64,000 nt of DNA, from NCBI GenBank assembly GCA_018822665.1, contig JAHJJX010000021.1:62001-126000 (forward strand). Direction: 5' to 3'. How positions within the stretch are numbered: the stretch's first letter is position 1; each line of letters begins with the position of its first letter. Shown here piece after piece: positions 1 to 9,212 of this stretch. The notes below the pieces were generated by a model, which worked only from the letters and a program-made list of their open reading frames with translations, was not told the DNA's origin and made no database searches. The position numbers and the translations under genes are program-made. The stretch comes from a bacterium (lineage in GTDB: Bacteria; Campylobacterota; Campylobacteria; Campylobacterales; Sulfurimonadaceae).

Positions 1-141
1 TGCTTTAATAATATCGATAAGCTCTTGCGGAGTAAAAGTGAAAAGTTTTTCTAAGGATGCATAACGACCGTTTTGAAGTGCAACCGCCAAAGTCTCGGCA
101 TGTGGAATCTCAAAGTTTTTGCTCACAATTTTAGTTTGCAT
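1..141 (-). CDS. nuoF: NADH-quinone oxidoreductase subunit F, 5' end only
   Basis: Only the first 47 codons are in the window; the rest lies beyond the left edge. The ATG overlaps the 3' end of nuoE by 11 bases. The visible residues read [20 protein letters not shown] and then end with an FTPQELIDIIK-like segment, which in NuoF proteins lies just before the FMN/NADH-binding glycine-rich loop. NuoF carries FMN and cluster N3 and oxidises NADH. Position after nuoE and partial similarity support the call, but no catalytic motif is visible. Bases 97-107 hold one copy of the repeated 11-mer described in the findings. Confidence 0.75.
   Translation of the reverse strand, partial: MQTKIVSKNFEIPHAETLAVALQNGRYASLEKLFTFTPQELIDIIKA
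97..107 (+). repeat. DUS-like 11-mer GGCATGTGGAA, inside nuoF
   Basis: Exact copy of the over-represented 11-mer. On the coding strand it is read through as Ile-Pro-His-Ala. Confidence 0.7.
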
Positions 142-574
142 TTAAAACCTCATCAAGCAACCGGGGTGTTAGATTTTCTAGATACTTTCCATCAAGCGTG
201 CACATCGGAGCACCGCTGCATGCACCCATACACTCAACTTCAACTATCTCATAGGAATCACTGTAATTTTCTAACAGATGTTTTTTAATCTCTTGGCTTC
301 CACGCAGCTCACAAGACAAGGTTCTGCATACTTCAATAACTCTTTTTGTCGGTTTTTGAAGTCGAAACATCGTGTAAAATGTTGCCACGCTGTAAACATG
401 CATATACGGCATGTGGGAATGTTCTGAGATTACCTGCATTGCATCTTCGCTGATGTAGCCATCCTGCTTTTGAGCCATCCAAAGAAGTGGCAGAATCAGC
501 GCTTTTTTCTGCGGATAGCGTTTCATAAGTGAGGCGATTTTGAGGTTGTTTTCTTCGCTGAATGAAAAACTCAT
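131..574 (-). CDS. nuoE: NADH-quinone oxidoreductase subunit E (24 kDa-type)
   Basis: This 147-aa protein has the thioredoxin-like [2Fe-2S] fold signature of NuoE. The four cluster ligands are visible as Cys-x4-Cys (CRTLSC) and Cys-x3-Cys (CMGAC). In the canonical NADH module NuoE works with NuoF and NuoG to pass electrons from NADH. Its ATG overlaps the stop of nuoCD by four bases (ATGA), indicating translational coupling. The first complex I operon at 16-33 kb has no such protein, so this cluster encodes the conventional NADH-oxidising type. A near copy of the repeated motif (GGCATGTGG at 408-416) lies within it. Confidence 0.93.
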   Translation of the reverse strand: MSFSFSEENNLKIASLMKRYPQKKALILPLLWMAQKQDGYISEDAMQVISEHSHMPYMHVYSVATFYTMFRLQKPTKRVIEVCRTLSCELRGSQEIKKHLLENYSDSYEIVEVECMGACSGAPMCTLDGKYLENLTPRLLDEVLNAN

Positions 575-2217
575 CTGTCCATCTCCCCTGCAATAATATT
601 AAGACTTCCAAGTGTCAAAATAGCATCTGCAAGCTGTGCTCCCTCAATCATCTCAGGATAGGCACTCATCGCAGTAAAGGACGGAGCTTTTACCTTTACC
701 TTGTAAGGAGTGCCGCTTCCATCACTCACAATGAAAAAACCAAGCTCCCCGTTTGTCGCTTCTATGGAGCCGTAATGCTCGCCCATCGGAACTTTTACAC
801 CCTCAAAAACGAGCTTAAACTGATTCATCGCACCCTCTATTGTTGTATAAACCGCCTCTTTCTTTGGCAGAGTAATGGATGCATCTTGAATATTTACTTC
901 ACCCTCAGGCAGATTTTGCATCACCTGTTCTATGATTTTTATGCTCTCATCAATCTCGCCAAAACGCACCATAACTCTGTCGTAAACATCGCCGACACTG
1001 CCCACTACGACATCAAACGCATACTTCTCATAACCATAATACGGTGCATCTTTTCTCATATCAAAAGTAACTCCACATGCCCGAAGATTTGGTCCCGTCA
1101 TTGCATAACTCAGAGCATCCTCCGCACTTATCACACCTACATTTTGAGTTCTCTCATGAAATATTCTATTGTGTTTTATGAGTGAGAGCGTTTCTTGTAC
1201 TCCATATTGAACTTTTTTAATGACCTCTTTTAAATCATCTTCAAAGCCTTCATACAAATCATTCGTCATCCCGCCGACGCGCATGTAGGAATTTGTGAGC
1301 CTTGCACCCGTGAGTTTTGAGAGCAAATCGTAAATATCTTCTCTTGGATTATACATATACCAGTAGTTTGTAAGTCCGCCCATATCGACCAAAACCGCCG
1401 CAAGACAGACAACATGGTCTTCAATGCGTGAGAGTTCAAGAAGCATTACGCGAATCGCCTGCGCGCGCTTGCTAATTTCTACTCCAAGCATATCCTCCAC
1501 TGTTTTTACAAAGGCAATATTATTGCTGATTGCAGAGCAATAGTTGAGTCTGTCTGTGTAGGGAACGATTTGATTGTAGGTGTGGTTTTCACAACTCTTC
1601 TCAAAGCCTCGGTGCAGATAACCGATTTCACTCACCGCACACTCTATTGTCTCCCCGTCAAGTGCAACATAGGTTCGTATAGTTCCGTGACTTGCGGGGT
1701 GCGATGGTCCAAGATTTAAGAACATTAAATCTTTATTGCACTCGCTAAAATTGCCGCTCTCGAGCTTACAGACAACATCTTTAGAGAGAAGTCTGTTGTT
1801 CATCTCATCCATTAAATCATCGGTTTCATAAAGAAACTGACCCTTTGTAATCGGGTAAGATTTTCTCAAAGGATGTCCTACAAACTCTTTATGATTGAGA
1901 ATACGTCTTAGATTCGGGTGATTCTTAAAAACAATGCCGTATTGGTCAAAAACTTCCCTCTCAAGCCAGTTTGCACCTTTAAAAAGATAGGAAACAGAGT
2001 CGCTCAGCAGAGTGTTTAAATATGTTTTAATAACAATATGCTCTTTAAAATTTTGATGACGGATAATATAGACTAAAGCGAACTCTTCCTCTTGGTTTTT
2101 AATATACTCACTGTAGTCGATTGCGGTAATGTCCAACAGATAAATAAAACCATCTGCATATTTGTTCTGTATAAATGCATGCAGCTTGGCATGTGGAACT
2201 GTTAGTATCTCAGACAT
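571..2217 (-). CDS. nuoCD: Fused NADH-quinone oxidoreductase subunits C/D
   Basis: A single polypeptide joins NuoC (about residues 1-130, with the signature [13 protein letters not shown] near residue 85) to NuoD (from about residue 165, starting at [10 protein letters not shown]). NuoD forms the quinone-site floor and NuoC the peripheral-arm connector. I chose the ATG at 2217, which overlaps the nuoB stop by eight bases, over an in-frame TTG two codons earlier. The CD fusion contrasts with the separate nuoC and nuoD genes at 30.6-32.6 kb, so the two operons are not recent duplicates. Similar fusions occur in Enterobacteria and other lineages. Confidence 0.93.
   Translation of the reverse strand: MSEILTVPHAKLHAFIQNKYADGFIYLLDITAIDYSEYIKNQEEEFALVYIIRHQNFKEHIVIKTYLNTLLSDSVSYLFKGANWLEREVFDQYGIVFKNHPNLRRILNHKEFVGHPLRKSYPITKGQFLYETDDLMDEMNNRLLSKDVVCKLESGNFSECNKDLMFLNLGPSHPASHGTIRTYVALDGETIECAVSEIGYLHRGFEKSCENHTYNQIVPYTDRLNYCSAISNNIAFVKTVEDMLGVEISKRAQAIRVMLLELSRIEDHVVCLAAVLVDMGGLTNYWYMYNPREDIYDLLSKLTGARLTNSYMRVGGMTNDLYEGFEDDLKEVIKKVQYGVQETLSLIKHNRIFHERTQNVGVISAEDALSYAMTGPNLRACGVTFDMRKDAPYYGYEKYAFDVVVGSVGDVYDRVMVRFGEIDESIKIIEQVMQNLPEGEVNIQDASITLPKKEAVYTTIEGAMNQFKLVFEGVKVPMGEHYGSIEATNGELGFFIVSDGSGTPYKVKVKAPSFTAMSAYPEMIEGAQLADAILTLGSLNIIAGEMDR
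2188..2198 (+). repeat. DUS-like 11-mer GGCATGTGGAA, inside nuoCD
   Basis: Exact copy of the over-represented 11-mer, read on the coding strand as Val-Pro-His-Ala near the NuoC N terminus. Confidence 0.7.
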
Positions 2218-2728
2218 TATCAAGCTTACTTTTAAAATCTTTGTGCCTGTCCGGATTGTATTTGTTTGTTCTCAAATCCTTTTGCAGACGCAGCAGTGCA
2301 TCCAACAAGGCTTCGGGTCTTGGAGGACAACCGCCGACATACAAATCAACGGGGATAATCTCATCAATTCCCTGCATCGTCGTATAGTTGTCATAAAACC
2401 CGCCGCTACAAGCACATGCTCCCATACTTACAACCCATTTGGGCTCACTCATCTGCTCATATATCTGTTTGAGAATTGGACCTTGTTTATACGTGATAGT
2501 TCCCGCAACAATGAGCAAATCTGCCTGACGCGGTGAAAAACGAACTACCTCCGCACCAAAACGGGAGATGTCATATTTACTAGCCGCTACACTCATAAAC
2601 TCTATCGCACAGCATGCCGTTCCAAAAATCATAGGCCAAAGAGAGGACTCTCTCGCCCAGCCTATCGCCTCATCGAGCTTCGTTGTAATGGCAATGTCTA
2701 AAGGCAGAGCAACATTATTCAGCTCCAT
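2210..2728 (-). CDS. nuoB: NADH-quinone oxidoreductase subunit B (second operon)
   Basis: This 172-aa subunit carries cluster N2, the last Fe-S centre before quinone. The ligand pattern is intact: the CC pair in [10 protein letters not shown], a Cys in GACACSGG and a Cys in GGCPPRPE. It overlaps nuoA by ten bases and nuoCD by eight. It is clearly diverged from the NuoB at 32634-33143 (for example CCAIEFMS against CCGIEMMA), consistent with two distinct complex I enzymes. Confidence 0.95.
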   Translation of the reverse strand: MELNNVALPLDIAITTKLDEAIGWARESSLWPMIFGTACCAIEFMSVAASKYDISRFGAEVVRFSPRQADLLIVAGTITYKQGPILKQIYEQMSEPKWVVSMGACACSGGFYDNYTTMQGIDEIIPVDLYVGGCPPRPEALLDALLRLQKDLRTNKYNPDRHKDFKSKLDNV

Positions 2729-3081
2729 TTCAAGACACCTTTTTTATAGATGTAGATGAGTCCGGCCAACAAAAGTGTCATAAAAGCAAACATTTCAAAA
2801 AGTCCAAGAATACCGGTTTCTCTAAGTGTCACTGCCCATGGAAACATAAAAAGGATTTCAACATCAAAGATTACAAAAATGATAGCCACTAGATAATATT
2901 TGATATTAAAACGCTCAAAGCTGTCTTTATAGGTTTTTTTTATTCCGCTCTCATAGCTTTGATTTATTGCACCCGTGGGCTTTGATTTTTCACCGATATA
3001 TCGACTCAAGTGAAACAAAAAAGGTATCAAAACACTAAGAATAATTATGATTGTAAGCGGTAAATAAAAATTGTAGTTCAA
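2719..3081 (-). CDS. nuoA: NADH-quinone oxidoreductase subunit A (second operon)
   Basis: This 120-aa protein has three predicted membrane helices and the conserved acidic segment [11 protein letters not shown], typical of NuoA, which sits at the junction of membrane and peripheral arms. The start appears to be a UUG codon: no ATG or GTG is available upstream, and a strong GGAGG lies eight bases before it. It is the first gene of the operon that runs off the left edge. A candidate promoter lies at 3109-3114. Confidence 0.9.
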   Translation of the reverse strand: MNYNFYLPLTIIIILSVLIPFLFHLSRYIGEKSKPTGAINQSYESGIKKTYKDSFERFNIKYYLVAIIFVIFDVEILFMFPWAVTLRETGILGLFEMFAFMTLLLAGLIYIYKKGVLKWS

Positions 3082-3108
3082 TATGTTTCCCTCCTCGGCG
3101 GTACGTAA

Positions 3109-3114
3109 ATTATA
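3109..3114 (-). promoter_or_regulatory. nuoA: Candidate -10 box for the second nuo operon
   Basis: TATAAT on the minus strand about 28 bases before the nuoA start. No good -35 is visible, which is usual for Campylobacterota sigma70 promoters. Confidence 0.4.
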
Positions 3115-3211
3115 CGATGAATGCGCTTAATTGCTATTATGACACCGTATAAATATTGTATATAAAAGAGATTACATGTAAATTACGTAAAAAAAAGAGA
3201 GGTAAAAGTGG

Positions 3212-3239
3212 AATGGGTAAGGAAAATCCTTAACCCATT
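3212..3239 (-). terminator. Hairpin overlapping the tsf stop codon
   Basis: AATGGGT pairs with ACCCATT and an adjoining AAGGA/TCCTT extends the stem, with the tsf TAA inside the left arm. No long U tract follows, so it may be a weak terminator or an mRNA-end stabiliser between tsf and the second nuo operon. Confidence 0.5.
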
Positions 3240-4282
3240 TGCGCAGCGACTTCGGCAGCGAAGTCATCTACTTTTTTCTCTATACCTTCACCCACTTCAA
3301 GACGAATAAAATCTACGATTTCAGCAGTTCCGCCAAGAGCTTTAGCAGCCTCTTCAACAGCCTGTGCAACTGTTAATTTGTCATTTAAAACATAGGTTTG
3401 ATCAAGCAAAGCTTGTTCTTTATCTAAAGTTGTATTGTCATCAATAAAACGGGCAAGTTGACCCGGTACAATTTTGTCCCAGATTTTCTCAGGCTTGCCT
3501 TGCGCAGTTAATTCAGCTTTGATAGCAGCTTCAGCTTGCGCTAAAACTTCCTCAGTCAATTGACACATAGAAATATACATAGGTACATTTATAAGTGGTT
3601 TTTTAAGACGAAAAAGTTCTTCATTCTCTTTTTTGATGGCTTCAATTCTACCGACTGTTTCAGCTTGAACATACGCAGCATCAAAATCTTTGTAAGAGAG
3701 TGTAGTAGGTTTCATAGCAGATGCATGCATTGCTATATTTTTAAGTACAGGTCTCATTCCATCCGCTGTTTTAGCACTGTCACATTTTGCCATAATAACA
3801 ACCGCGATACGGTTGTTAGAGTGTATGTATCCATTAATAGCAACTGTATCATCTTCAGCACTCAGAGTTTTAAAACGGCGTAATTCAATTTTCTCACCGA
3901 TTTTTATAACTGCTTCAGAAAAATATGTACCGAACGAAGTAGCTTTTAACGACTCAACATTAGCCGGTGATGTAGCAAAAACTTCTTCTGTTGTTTTTAA
4001 AACTAAATTTTTAAAACCTTCATTTTGAGCAACAAAGTCTGTTTCAGAGTTAATTTCAACTACTGTAGCCTTAGAAAAATCGTCTGCGATTTTAAGTCCT
4101 ACAAGACCTTCAGCAGCAATACGATCAGCTTTTTTAGCTGATTGTGCGATACCTCTTTCTTTTAACCAGACAGTCGCTTTTTCCATGTCTCCATTCGCTT
4201 CAACTAAAGCTTTTTTACAATCCATCATTGGTGCATCGGTTGCTTGACGCAACTCTTTTACCATTCCTGCTGTTACTTCCAT
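3230..4282 (-). CDS. tsf: Translation elongation factor Ts
   Basis: EF-Ts regenerates EF-Tu-GTP by GDP/GTP exchange. The 350-aa protein opens with the UBA-like helix domain ([20 protein letters not shown]) and contains the EF-Tu contact motif [10 protein letters not shown]. It is longer than the E. coli protein (about 283 aa), matching the longer form I know from Campylobacterota. It follows rpsB by one base, the nearly universal rpsB-tsf pair. Confidence 0.97.
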   Translation of the reverse strand: MEVTAGMVKELRQATDAPMMDCKKALVEANGDMEKATVWLKERGIAQSAKKADRIAAEGLVGLKIADDFSKATVVEINSETDFVAQNEGFKNLVLKTTEEVFATSPANVESLKATSFGTYFSEAVIKIGEKIELRRFKTLSAEDDTVAINGYIHSNNRIAVVIMAKCDSAKTADGMRPVLKNIAMHASAMKPTTLSYKDFDAAYVQAETVGRIEAIKKENEELFRLKKPLINVPMYISMCQLTEEVLAQAEAAIKAELTAQGKPEKIWDKIVPGQLARFIDDNTTLDKEQALLDQTYVLNDKLTVAQAVEEAAKALGGTAEIVDFIRLEVGEGIEKKVDDFAAEVAAQMG

Positions 4283-4284
4283 GA

Positions 4285-5043
4285 TTATTTTTCCTCTGTT
4301 GCTTCTGCTACTTCTACTTCTTCATCAGCAGCTTCTTCTTCTGTTTGCTCTACTGAACCGCCACTTGCTAATGCTTTACCTTCATTAATCGCAGCAGTCA
4401 TTTCACGACAGAAAAGTTGAATGGAACGGATAGCATCATCATTCCCTGGAATTGGGTAAGTAATAAGGTCCGGGTCACAGTTCGTGTCAAGCGGAGCAAC
4501 GACAGGAATACCTAAACAACGAGCTTCTAAAACAGCAATGTGCTCTTTTGCAGCATCAACGATGAAAAGCATATCAGGAAGTTTTTTCATATTACGGATA
4601 CCGCCGAAATATATTTCCAGTTTTTCTTTTTGACGAGAAAGCATTAAAGCTTCTTTTTTAGTTAAAAGCTCAATTTGTCCATTTTCTTGCATCTCAGAGA
4701 TAACATCAAGTTTACGGATTGATTTTTGAATAGTTGGGAAGTTTGTAAGCATACCGCCTAACCATCTGTTTTCAACATACGGCATTCCACATGCTATCGC
4801 AGCTTCTTTTACAGAGTTACGAGCTTGTTTTTTCGTACCTACGAAAAGTACTGTTTTACCTTCAGCAGCAGCATCTACCACGATTTGGTACGTGTTACGG
4901 AAATAACGAAGTGTTTTTTGTAAATCTATAATATAGATATTTTTACGAACACCAAAAATATATTTTTTCATTTTCGGGTTCCAACGACGTGTTTGGTGTC
5001 CGAAGTGTACACCACATTCTAAGAGGTCTTTCATAGTTACCAT
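4285..5043 (-). CDS. rpsB: 30S ribosomal protein S2
   Basis: S2 joins the 30S subunit late and is needed for S1 binding. The 252-aa protein shows the family segments [15 protein letters not shown] and [10 protein letters not shown] glutamate-rich tail of about 25 residues ends the protein. The start follows AAGGA at six bases. A 140-150 base leader precedes it, long enough for autoregulation, which S2 shows in other bacteria. Confidence 0.97.
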   Translation of the reverse strand: MVTMKDLLECGVHFGHQTRRWNPKMKKYIFGVRKNIYIIDLQKTLRYFRNTYQIVVDAAAEGKTVLFVGTKKQARNSVKEAAIACGMPYVENRWLGGMLTNFPTIQKSIRKLDVISEMQENGQIELLTKKEALMLSRQKEKLEIYFGGIRNMKKLPDMLFIVDAAKEHIAVLEARCLGIPVVAPLDTNCDPDLITYPIPGNDDAIRSIQLFCREMTAAINEGKALASGGSVEQTEEEAADEEVEVAEATEEK

Positions 5044-5190
5044 ATAAGGTCCTTAAAGGGCTGTTTTTCAAGCCAGAAATTTTATCAGTTAGCTTTGGTA
5101 TCACCGAACAATACTGCCTTAAAAAAGGAGTTGCACTGACTTTGTGGCAGATACCTGTGAATATTTTCTTTGAATTAACAAAAGAAAAAT
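5044..5190 (-). promoter_or_regulatory. rpsB: Possible structured rpsB leader
   Basis: The mRNA leader inferred from the -10 box at 5197-5202 is about 147 nt. It contains a small GGCT...AGCC hairpin close to the start codon and a paired CCTT/AAGG element around the Shine-Dalgarno. A role in S2 autoregulation is inference only. The rest of the 5044-5413 interval is AT-rich, with two TATAAT boxes on the plus strand (near 5291 and 5337) that could serve the porin gene. Confidence 0.35.
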
Positions 5191-5196
5191 CGCGGA

Positions 5197-5202
5197 ATTA
5201 TA
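5197..5202 (-). promoter_or_regulatory. rpsB: Candidate -10 box for rpsB-tsf
   Basis: TATAAT on the minus strand followed by a GC-containing discriminator (TCCGCG), typical of growth-rate-regulated ribosomal promoters. Confidence 0.5.
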
Positions 5203-5419
5203 CTCAAAAAACATTTAATTTTAGCTTTTATATAAAAATGCATTCTAGAAATTTTATGCATTCAAAATTCCAAAGACAGGGGTGCTACTTTATAATTTTT
5301 TTTTATACTACTAAATTCCATAATTCAAAAAGAATTTATAATACCTTCTGTATAGTATCACACAAATAATATAAAAAAGTGTTCATTTTTTTTGTGCACT
5401 TTACATCAAAAGGATGAAT

Positions 5420-7015
5420 ATGAATAAGCCCTTACTACTTTCTTTGGCAGCTGCTGCTCTTTTGGGTACAAATCTTAATGCGGAGTCTATGTATACAAAG
5501 TTTCATGCGCTGGAACTTGAAATGGACAAACTCAAAAAAGAAATAAGTGCCCTCAAAGCAGATAAAATCGCTTCGGATGAAGACGAAGAAAAGCTTTCAA
5601 AAAACGATGATTCCAAAGAAAAAGAAGACGCTGAAGATAAAGAAGAGGATACAACAGATTTAAGAGATGAGATTGAGGACCTCAAAGAGAGTATTGCCGA
5701 AATCAACAAGGCTACAGCCGGAAGTCATTTAAAGTTTGGTGTTGACTATAGATTTTCAATCGATAATTTAAGCTATAAAATGGCCGATAAAAGCGATACG
5801 GGAAATGATGCGCTTATGTCCAATAGATTATGGATTAATATGGACTGGTTAGCTACCGAGAACCTCAGTTTTGCAGGACAGCTCGCTTATAATAAAACTT
5901 TTGGCTCAAGAAGCGGATGGAATACAAATGTAGTCGGAATGGAAAATTTTGATTGGATTACAAATGAAAATCCTTATGATGACATAGTAAGGGTGCGTTC
6001 GGCTTATTTTCTTTACAGAAATGACACCTTTTTTGATTCAGATATACCATGGACTTTCAGTATAGGTCGCCGCCCTTCAACAAATGGACATTTAATCAAT
6101 TTTAGAGATGACGATAAAGCAGCCTCACCTATGGGGCATTCTATCAATGTTGAGTTTGACGGGCTTAGTTCAAAATTCAGTTTTAATGATTTCGTAGACG
6201 GAATGTATATTAAACTTTGTGCAGGCCGAGGCGGAACAAATGCAGGAGCTAAATTCTTTGCCGTTAATCCTACGGGGGGCATTGAAACAAGCGGTGCGCC
6301 TTATGCTCTCAATGACACAGACCTCCCCGATATTGATTTAGTCGGTCTTATTTTTGTGCCTTATAGTGATGGGCAATATTCTCTCTCGACGCAGTATTAT
6401 TATGCAAATAATCTCATAGATGCAGACATAGTCTACCCTGGCGGAGTACCGACAATGGCAGGGATGCAAACCGTCGGCGGCATGCACAGTTTCACGGCAA
6501 ATATCATCATGAACGGTATCGGTGATGGAATCAATGACTTTTTAGATGACACTACGTTTTTTATGAGCGGGGCCATGAGTGTTACAAATCCGGATGCAGA
6601 CAAAGGGATGCTAGGTTCAGCCCTAGGAGAAAGCAAAACCGGTTACTCTGTATGGTTAGGAGCCCAAATGCCTTCACTTTTTACGGATGATGGCAGGTGG
6701 GGAGTGGAATACAACAAAGGTTCTGCATATTGGAGAAGTATAACCTATGCTGAAGATACGCTCATTGGTTCTAAAATTGCTGCGCGCGGAGATGCGTATG
6801 AGGCTTACTTTACAGAGTATCTTGTTGAGGATATCCTCTCTATGCAAGTTCGCTATACGTATATAGACTATAAATACACGGGAAGTAATGGTTTCTTTGG
6901 AAATGACACAGGCAGCTCAACGCTTATTTCCGGTATTGCACCGACAAATCCTATGGCTTCTACGGTTGTAGATACAGCCCAGGATATCCGTTTTTATCTT
7001 CGTTACAAATATTAA
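5420..7015 (+). CDS. DUF3373-type outer-membrane porin-like protein
   Basis: The 531-aa precursor has a signal peptide (NKPLLLSLAAAALLGTNLNA), then a highly charged coiled-coil segment (about residues 20-100, Lys/Glu/Asp rich). The remainder is beta-rich with alternating aromatics and ends in Tyr, as in outer-membrane barrels. It resembles the DUF3373 family common in Campylobacterota and Geobacter. I chose the second in-frame ATG because AAGGA lies five bases before it; the ATG at 5414 overlaps that site. It is an isolated plus-strand gene. The transported substrate cannot be told from sequence. Confidence 0.75.
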   Translation: MNKPLLLSLAAAALLGTNLNAESMYTKFHALELEMDKLKKEISALKADKIASDEDEEKLSKNDDSKEKEDAEDKEEDTTDLRDEIEDLKESIAEINKATAGSHLKFGVDYRFSIDNLSYKMADKSDTGNDALMSNRLWINMDWLATENLSFAGQLAYNKTFGSRSGWNTNVVGMENFDWITNENPYDDIVRVRSAYFLYRNDTFFDSDIPWTFSIGRRPSTNGHLINFRDDDKAASPMGHSINVEFDGLSSKFSFNDFVDGMYIKLCAGRGGTNAGAKFFAVNPTGGIETSGAPYALNDTDLPDIDLVGLIFVPYSDGQYSLSTQYYYANNLIDADIVYPGGVPTMAGMQTVGGMHSFTANIIMNGIGDGINDFLDDTTFFMSGAMSVTNPDADKGMLGSALGESKTGYSVWLGAQMPSLFTDDGRWGVEYNKGSAYWRSITYAEDTLIGSKIAARGDAYEAYFTEYLVEDILSMQVRYTYIDYKYTGSNGFFGNDTGSSTLISGIAPTNPMASTVVDTAQDIRFYLRYKY

Positions 7016-7022
7016 ACACCTC

Positions 7023-7047
7023 GGCATGTGGAAGTTTTTCACATGCC
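7023..7047. terminator. Hairpin built from an inverted pair of the 11-mer repeat
   Basis: An exact GGCATGTGGAA (7023-7033) faces a one-mismatch inverted copy ending at 7047, giving an 8-bp GGCATGTG/CACATGCC stem plus weaker pairs. It lies between the convergent porin and bcp genes, so it could terminate both. Confidence 0.6.
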
Positions 7048-7053
7048 AAAAAA

Positions 7054-7521
7054 TTAGGCTCTGAGTCTTTGCAATTCTTCTTTGACTTTGGCAACATGGT
7101 CTTTGACTCTAATATTGGTCCACAAAGCTTTGACAACTCCATCAGGATTGATAATGAGAGTAGTGCGGACAATTCCCATATACTCTTTTGCATAATTTTT
7201 CTTTAACTGCCAAACACCGTATTCTTGCATCATTGAAGTATCTTCATCACTCAGCAGGGTAATTCCTAAATCTTTTTTTTCAATAAAATTACGATGTTTT
7301 TGGGTACTGTCTGCACTCACACCCAAAATAATCGCATCGAGGTCTGAAAAATCAGGGGCGGCTTCGGTAAATTCACAAGCCTCCGTTGTGCATCCGGGAG
7401 TATTGTCTTTTGGATAAAAATACAAAACTATCCACTTGCCTTTGATATCTCTTAAGCATATTTCTACATCATCTTGGTTTGGTAAACAAAATTCCGGTGC
7501 CTTATCATCTATTTGAATCAT
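7054..7521 (-). CDS. bcp: Thioredoxin-dependent peroxiredoxin (BCP/PrxQ type)
   Basis: This enzyme reduces hydrogen peroxide and organic peroxides. The active-site segment PGCTTEACEF shows the peroxidatic Cys at residue 44 and the resolving Cys at 49, the two-Cys arrangement of E. coli BCP. The length of 155 aa is normal. It overlaps the upstream DedA gene by four bases and is the last gene of the murG-dedA-bcp run, ending at a hairpin shared with the porin gene. Confidence 0.93.
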   Translation of the reverse strand: MIQIDDKAPEFCLPNQDDVEICLRDIKGKWIVLYFYPKDNTPGCTTEACEFTEAAPDFSDLDAIILGVSADSTQKHRNFIEKKDLGITLLSDEDTSMMQEYGVWQLKKNYAKEYMGIVRTTLIINPDGVVKALWTNIRVKDHVAKVKEELQRLRA

Positions 7522-8156
7522 TCTTTATTTCCTTTATATGTAATATTTTTTTCTTTAACAGCCGTTCTTTTTTGGTAGTAAGCATATAGAGAACCTAAAA
7601 TCACCAACACAAGGAACACGGCAATGGTAATCTGTTTTAAATAGGCATCCAGCAGTTCTTGATTTTCACCTATAAAATATCCAAGCATTGTAAGAACAAG
7701 TGCCCAGATTCCTGCGCCCAATGCCGTATAAATAGAAAAAACCGCCAAATTCATTTTTGCAAGTCCCGCCGGAATAGAAATAAGTTGGCGAATTCCGGGA
7801 ATAAGTCTCCCTATAAAGGTAGAGATATGCCCATGCTTTTGAAAATATTTATCCATTTTATCCAATGCATTTTCTTTAATGAAAAAGTATTTTCCATATT
7901 TTTGCAATATTTTTCTTCCAAGCGTAAGTGCCAGATAATAGTTTATAAATGCCCCTACAAGGGAACCGCCTAATGCGCTCACCATAATCAAAGCGATGCT
8001 CATTTGCCCTTGAGATGCTAAATATCCCGCCGGAATAAGCACTATTTCACTCGGAAATGGAATAAAGGAACTCTCAATACTCATCAGTAAAAATATCCCT
8101 AAATAGCCCCAATCAAATATCAGGTCTACTAAACCCTGCGCCAACTCTTTAATCAT
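7518..8156 (-). CDS. DedA-family membrane protein
   Basis: The 212-aa protein has several hydrophobic helices and the family motifs FIPFPSEIVL and GRLIPGIRQLISIPAG. DedA proteins are now associated with lipid-carrier (undecaprenyl phosphate) or phospholipid translocation across the inner membrane. Its overlap with murG (four bases) suits a link to cell-wall lipid recycling, but that is inference. A Lys/Arg-rich cytoplasmic tail follows the last helix. Confidence 0.85.
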   Translation of the reverse strand: MIKELAQGLVDLIFDWGYLGIFLLMSIESSFIPFPSEIVLIPAGYLASQGQMSIALIMVSALGGSLVGAFINYYLALTLGRKILQKYGKYFFIKENALDKMDKYFQKHGHISTFIGRLIPGIRQLISIPAGLAKMNLAVFSIYTALGAGIWALVLTMLGYFIGENQELLDAYLKQITIAVFLVLVILGSLYAYYQKRTAVKEKNITYKGNKE

Positions 8157-9172
8157 CCAATACTCTCCGCGACATCTCTTATCATTTTAATTGCCACATC
8201 CTCACTTGAATATTCCAAAAGTTTTTTACTCTTTTGTGAGAGATTCTCATCCAAAAGAGCAAGGAGTCTGGAACTTAAATCTTCACTCTCGCGCTCACAC
8301 CAGCCTAATTGATTCTCAACGATAAATCTTGCATTAAAATACTGATGGTCGCCCGCAGCGTAGGGATAAGGCACAAACAAAGCCGGCAAACCATTTGCGC
8401 ATAATTCCCAAAGAGTGCTGGCTCCCGAGCGACTCACCGCCAAGTCGGCATGTGGAATGAGATTTGCCAGCTCTTTTGTAAAACTATAAAGTTCAACTTC
8501 CACCCCTTTTTTTACATATTCTTTTTGCACTCTCTCAAAATCAGCCTCACCGGTCTGATGTATGATGCGAATACCTTTTTTATGAAGTTCAGGTGCTACC
8601 GACAAGGCCAAATCATTGATAGCTTTTGCCCCCTGCGAGCCTCCCAAAAAGATAATAGTTTGAATATTTTGTCTGATTCTTGCATTTTTATAAAAAATTT
8701 TTTGAACAGGATAGCCTTGAATAGGTGAGTTTTTATCATAAGCGGAAATAAATCTTTTTGCAAACGGTTTTAAAAGCGAATTTAACTTTCCCTCTACCGC
8801 ATTTTGTTCATGGATAAAAAAGGGAATTCTTTTACTGATAGAGGCGAAAGATGCAGGTGCAGCAGAAAATCCCCCTACACTGTATGTTGCCTGAATCTTA
8901 TGTTTTTTAAGAAGCTTTCTTGAAGCTAAAAACGCTTTAAAAACTCTCCACAAGGCCTTTAATTTTGCAAAACCTTTTTGATTGACAACTCCCGTTGTTT
9001 CTAAAAAATAAACATGGCTAAAGGAGCTGTAATGCTCAAAGTATTTTCTGTCTGCTCCGCTGGTAGAACCAATAAAAATAACTTCGTGCCCCTGCGAAAT
9101 TGCAGCTTCAACTAAAGCAGAAGCTATCATCAAGTGACCGCCTGTGCCGCCTCCGGTTATGCATAACTTCAT
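8153..9172 (-). CDS. murG: UDP-GlcNAc--lipid I N-acetylglucosaminyltransferase
   Basis: MurG adds GlcNAc to lipid I to form lipid II on the inner face of the cytoplasmic membrane. The 339-aa protein starts with the glycine-rich loop ITGGGTGGHLM and has the IHEQNAV acceptor-side motif and a C-terminal donor-binding GASTLWEL segment. It lies 40 bases after ftsW, a pairing kept from the division-cell wall cluster, although the rest of that cluster is not here. It carries an exact 11-mer repeat at 8447-8457. Confidence 0.96.
   Translation of the reverse strand: MKLCITGGGTGGHLMIASALVEAAISQGHEVIFIGSTSGADRKYFEHYSSFSHVYFLETTGVVNQKGFAKLKALWRVFKAFLASRKLLKKHKIQATYSVGGFSAAPASFASISKRIPFFIHEQNAVEGKLNSLLKPFAKRFISAYDKNSPIQGYPVQKIFYKNARIRQNIQTIIFLGGSQGAKAINDLALSVAPELHKKGIRIIHQTGEADFERVQKEYVKKGVEVELYSFTKELANLIPHADLAVSRSGASTLWELCANGLPALFVPYPYAAGDHQYFNARFIVENQLGWCERESEDLSSRLLALLDENLSQKSKKLLEYSSEDVAIKMIRDVAESIG
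8447..8457 (+). repeat. DUS-like 11-mer GGCATGTGGAA, inside murG
   Basis: Exact copy, read on the coding strand as Ile-Pro-His-Ala. Confidence 0.7.
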
Positions 9173-9212
9173 CCATCTCTCCTTTTGTCAAAAAAAATAC
9201 TAGCTTTGCACA

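Noticed and set aside
5379-5408. AAAGTG...CACTTT pairing before the porin gene as an attenuator
   Set aside because: Six pairs around a long T-rich loop is weak and not better than expected in AT-rich DNA.
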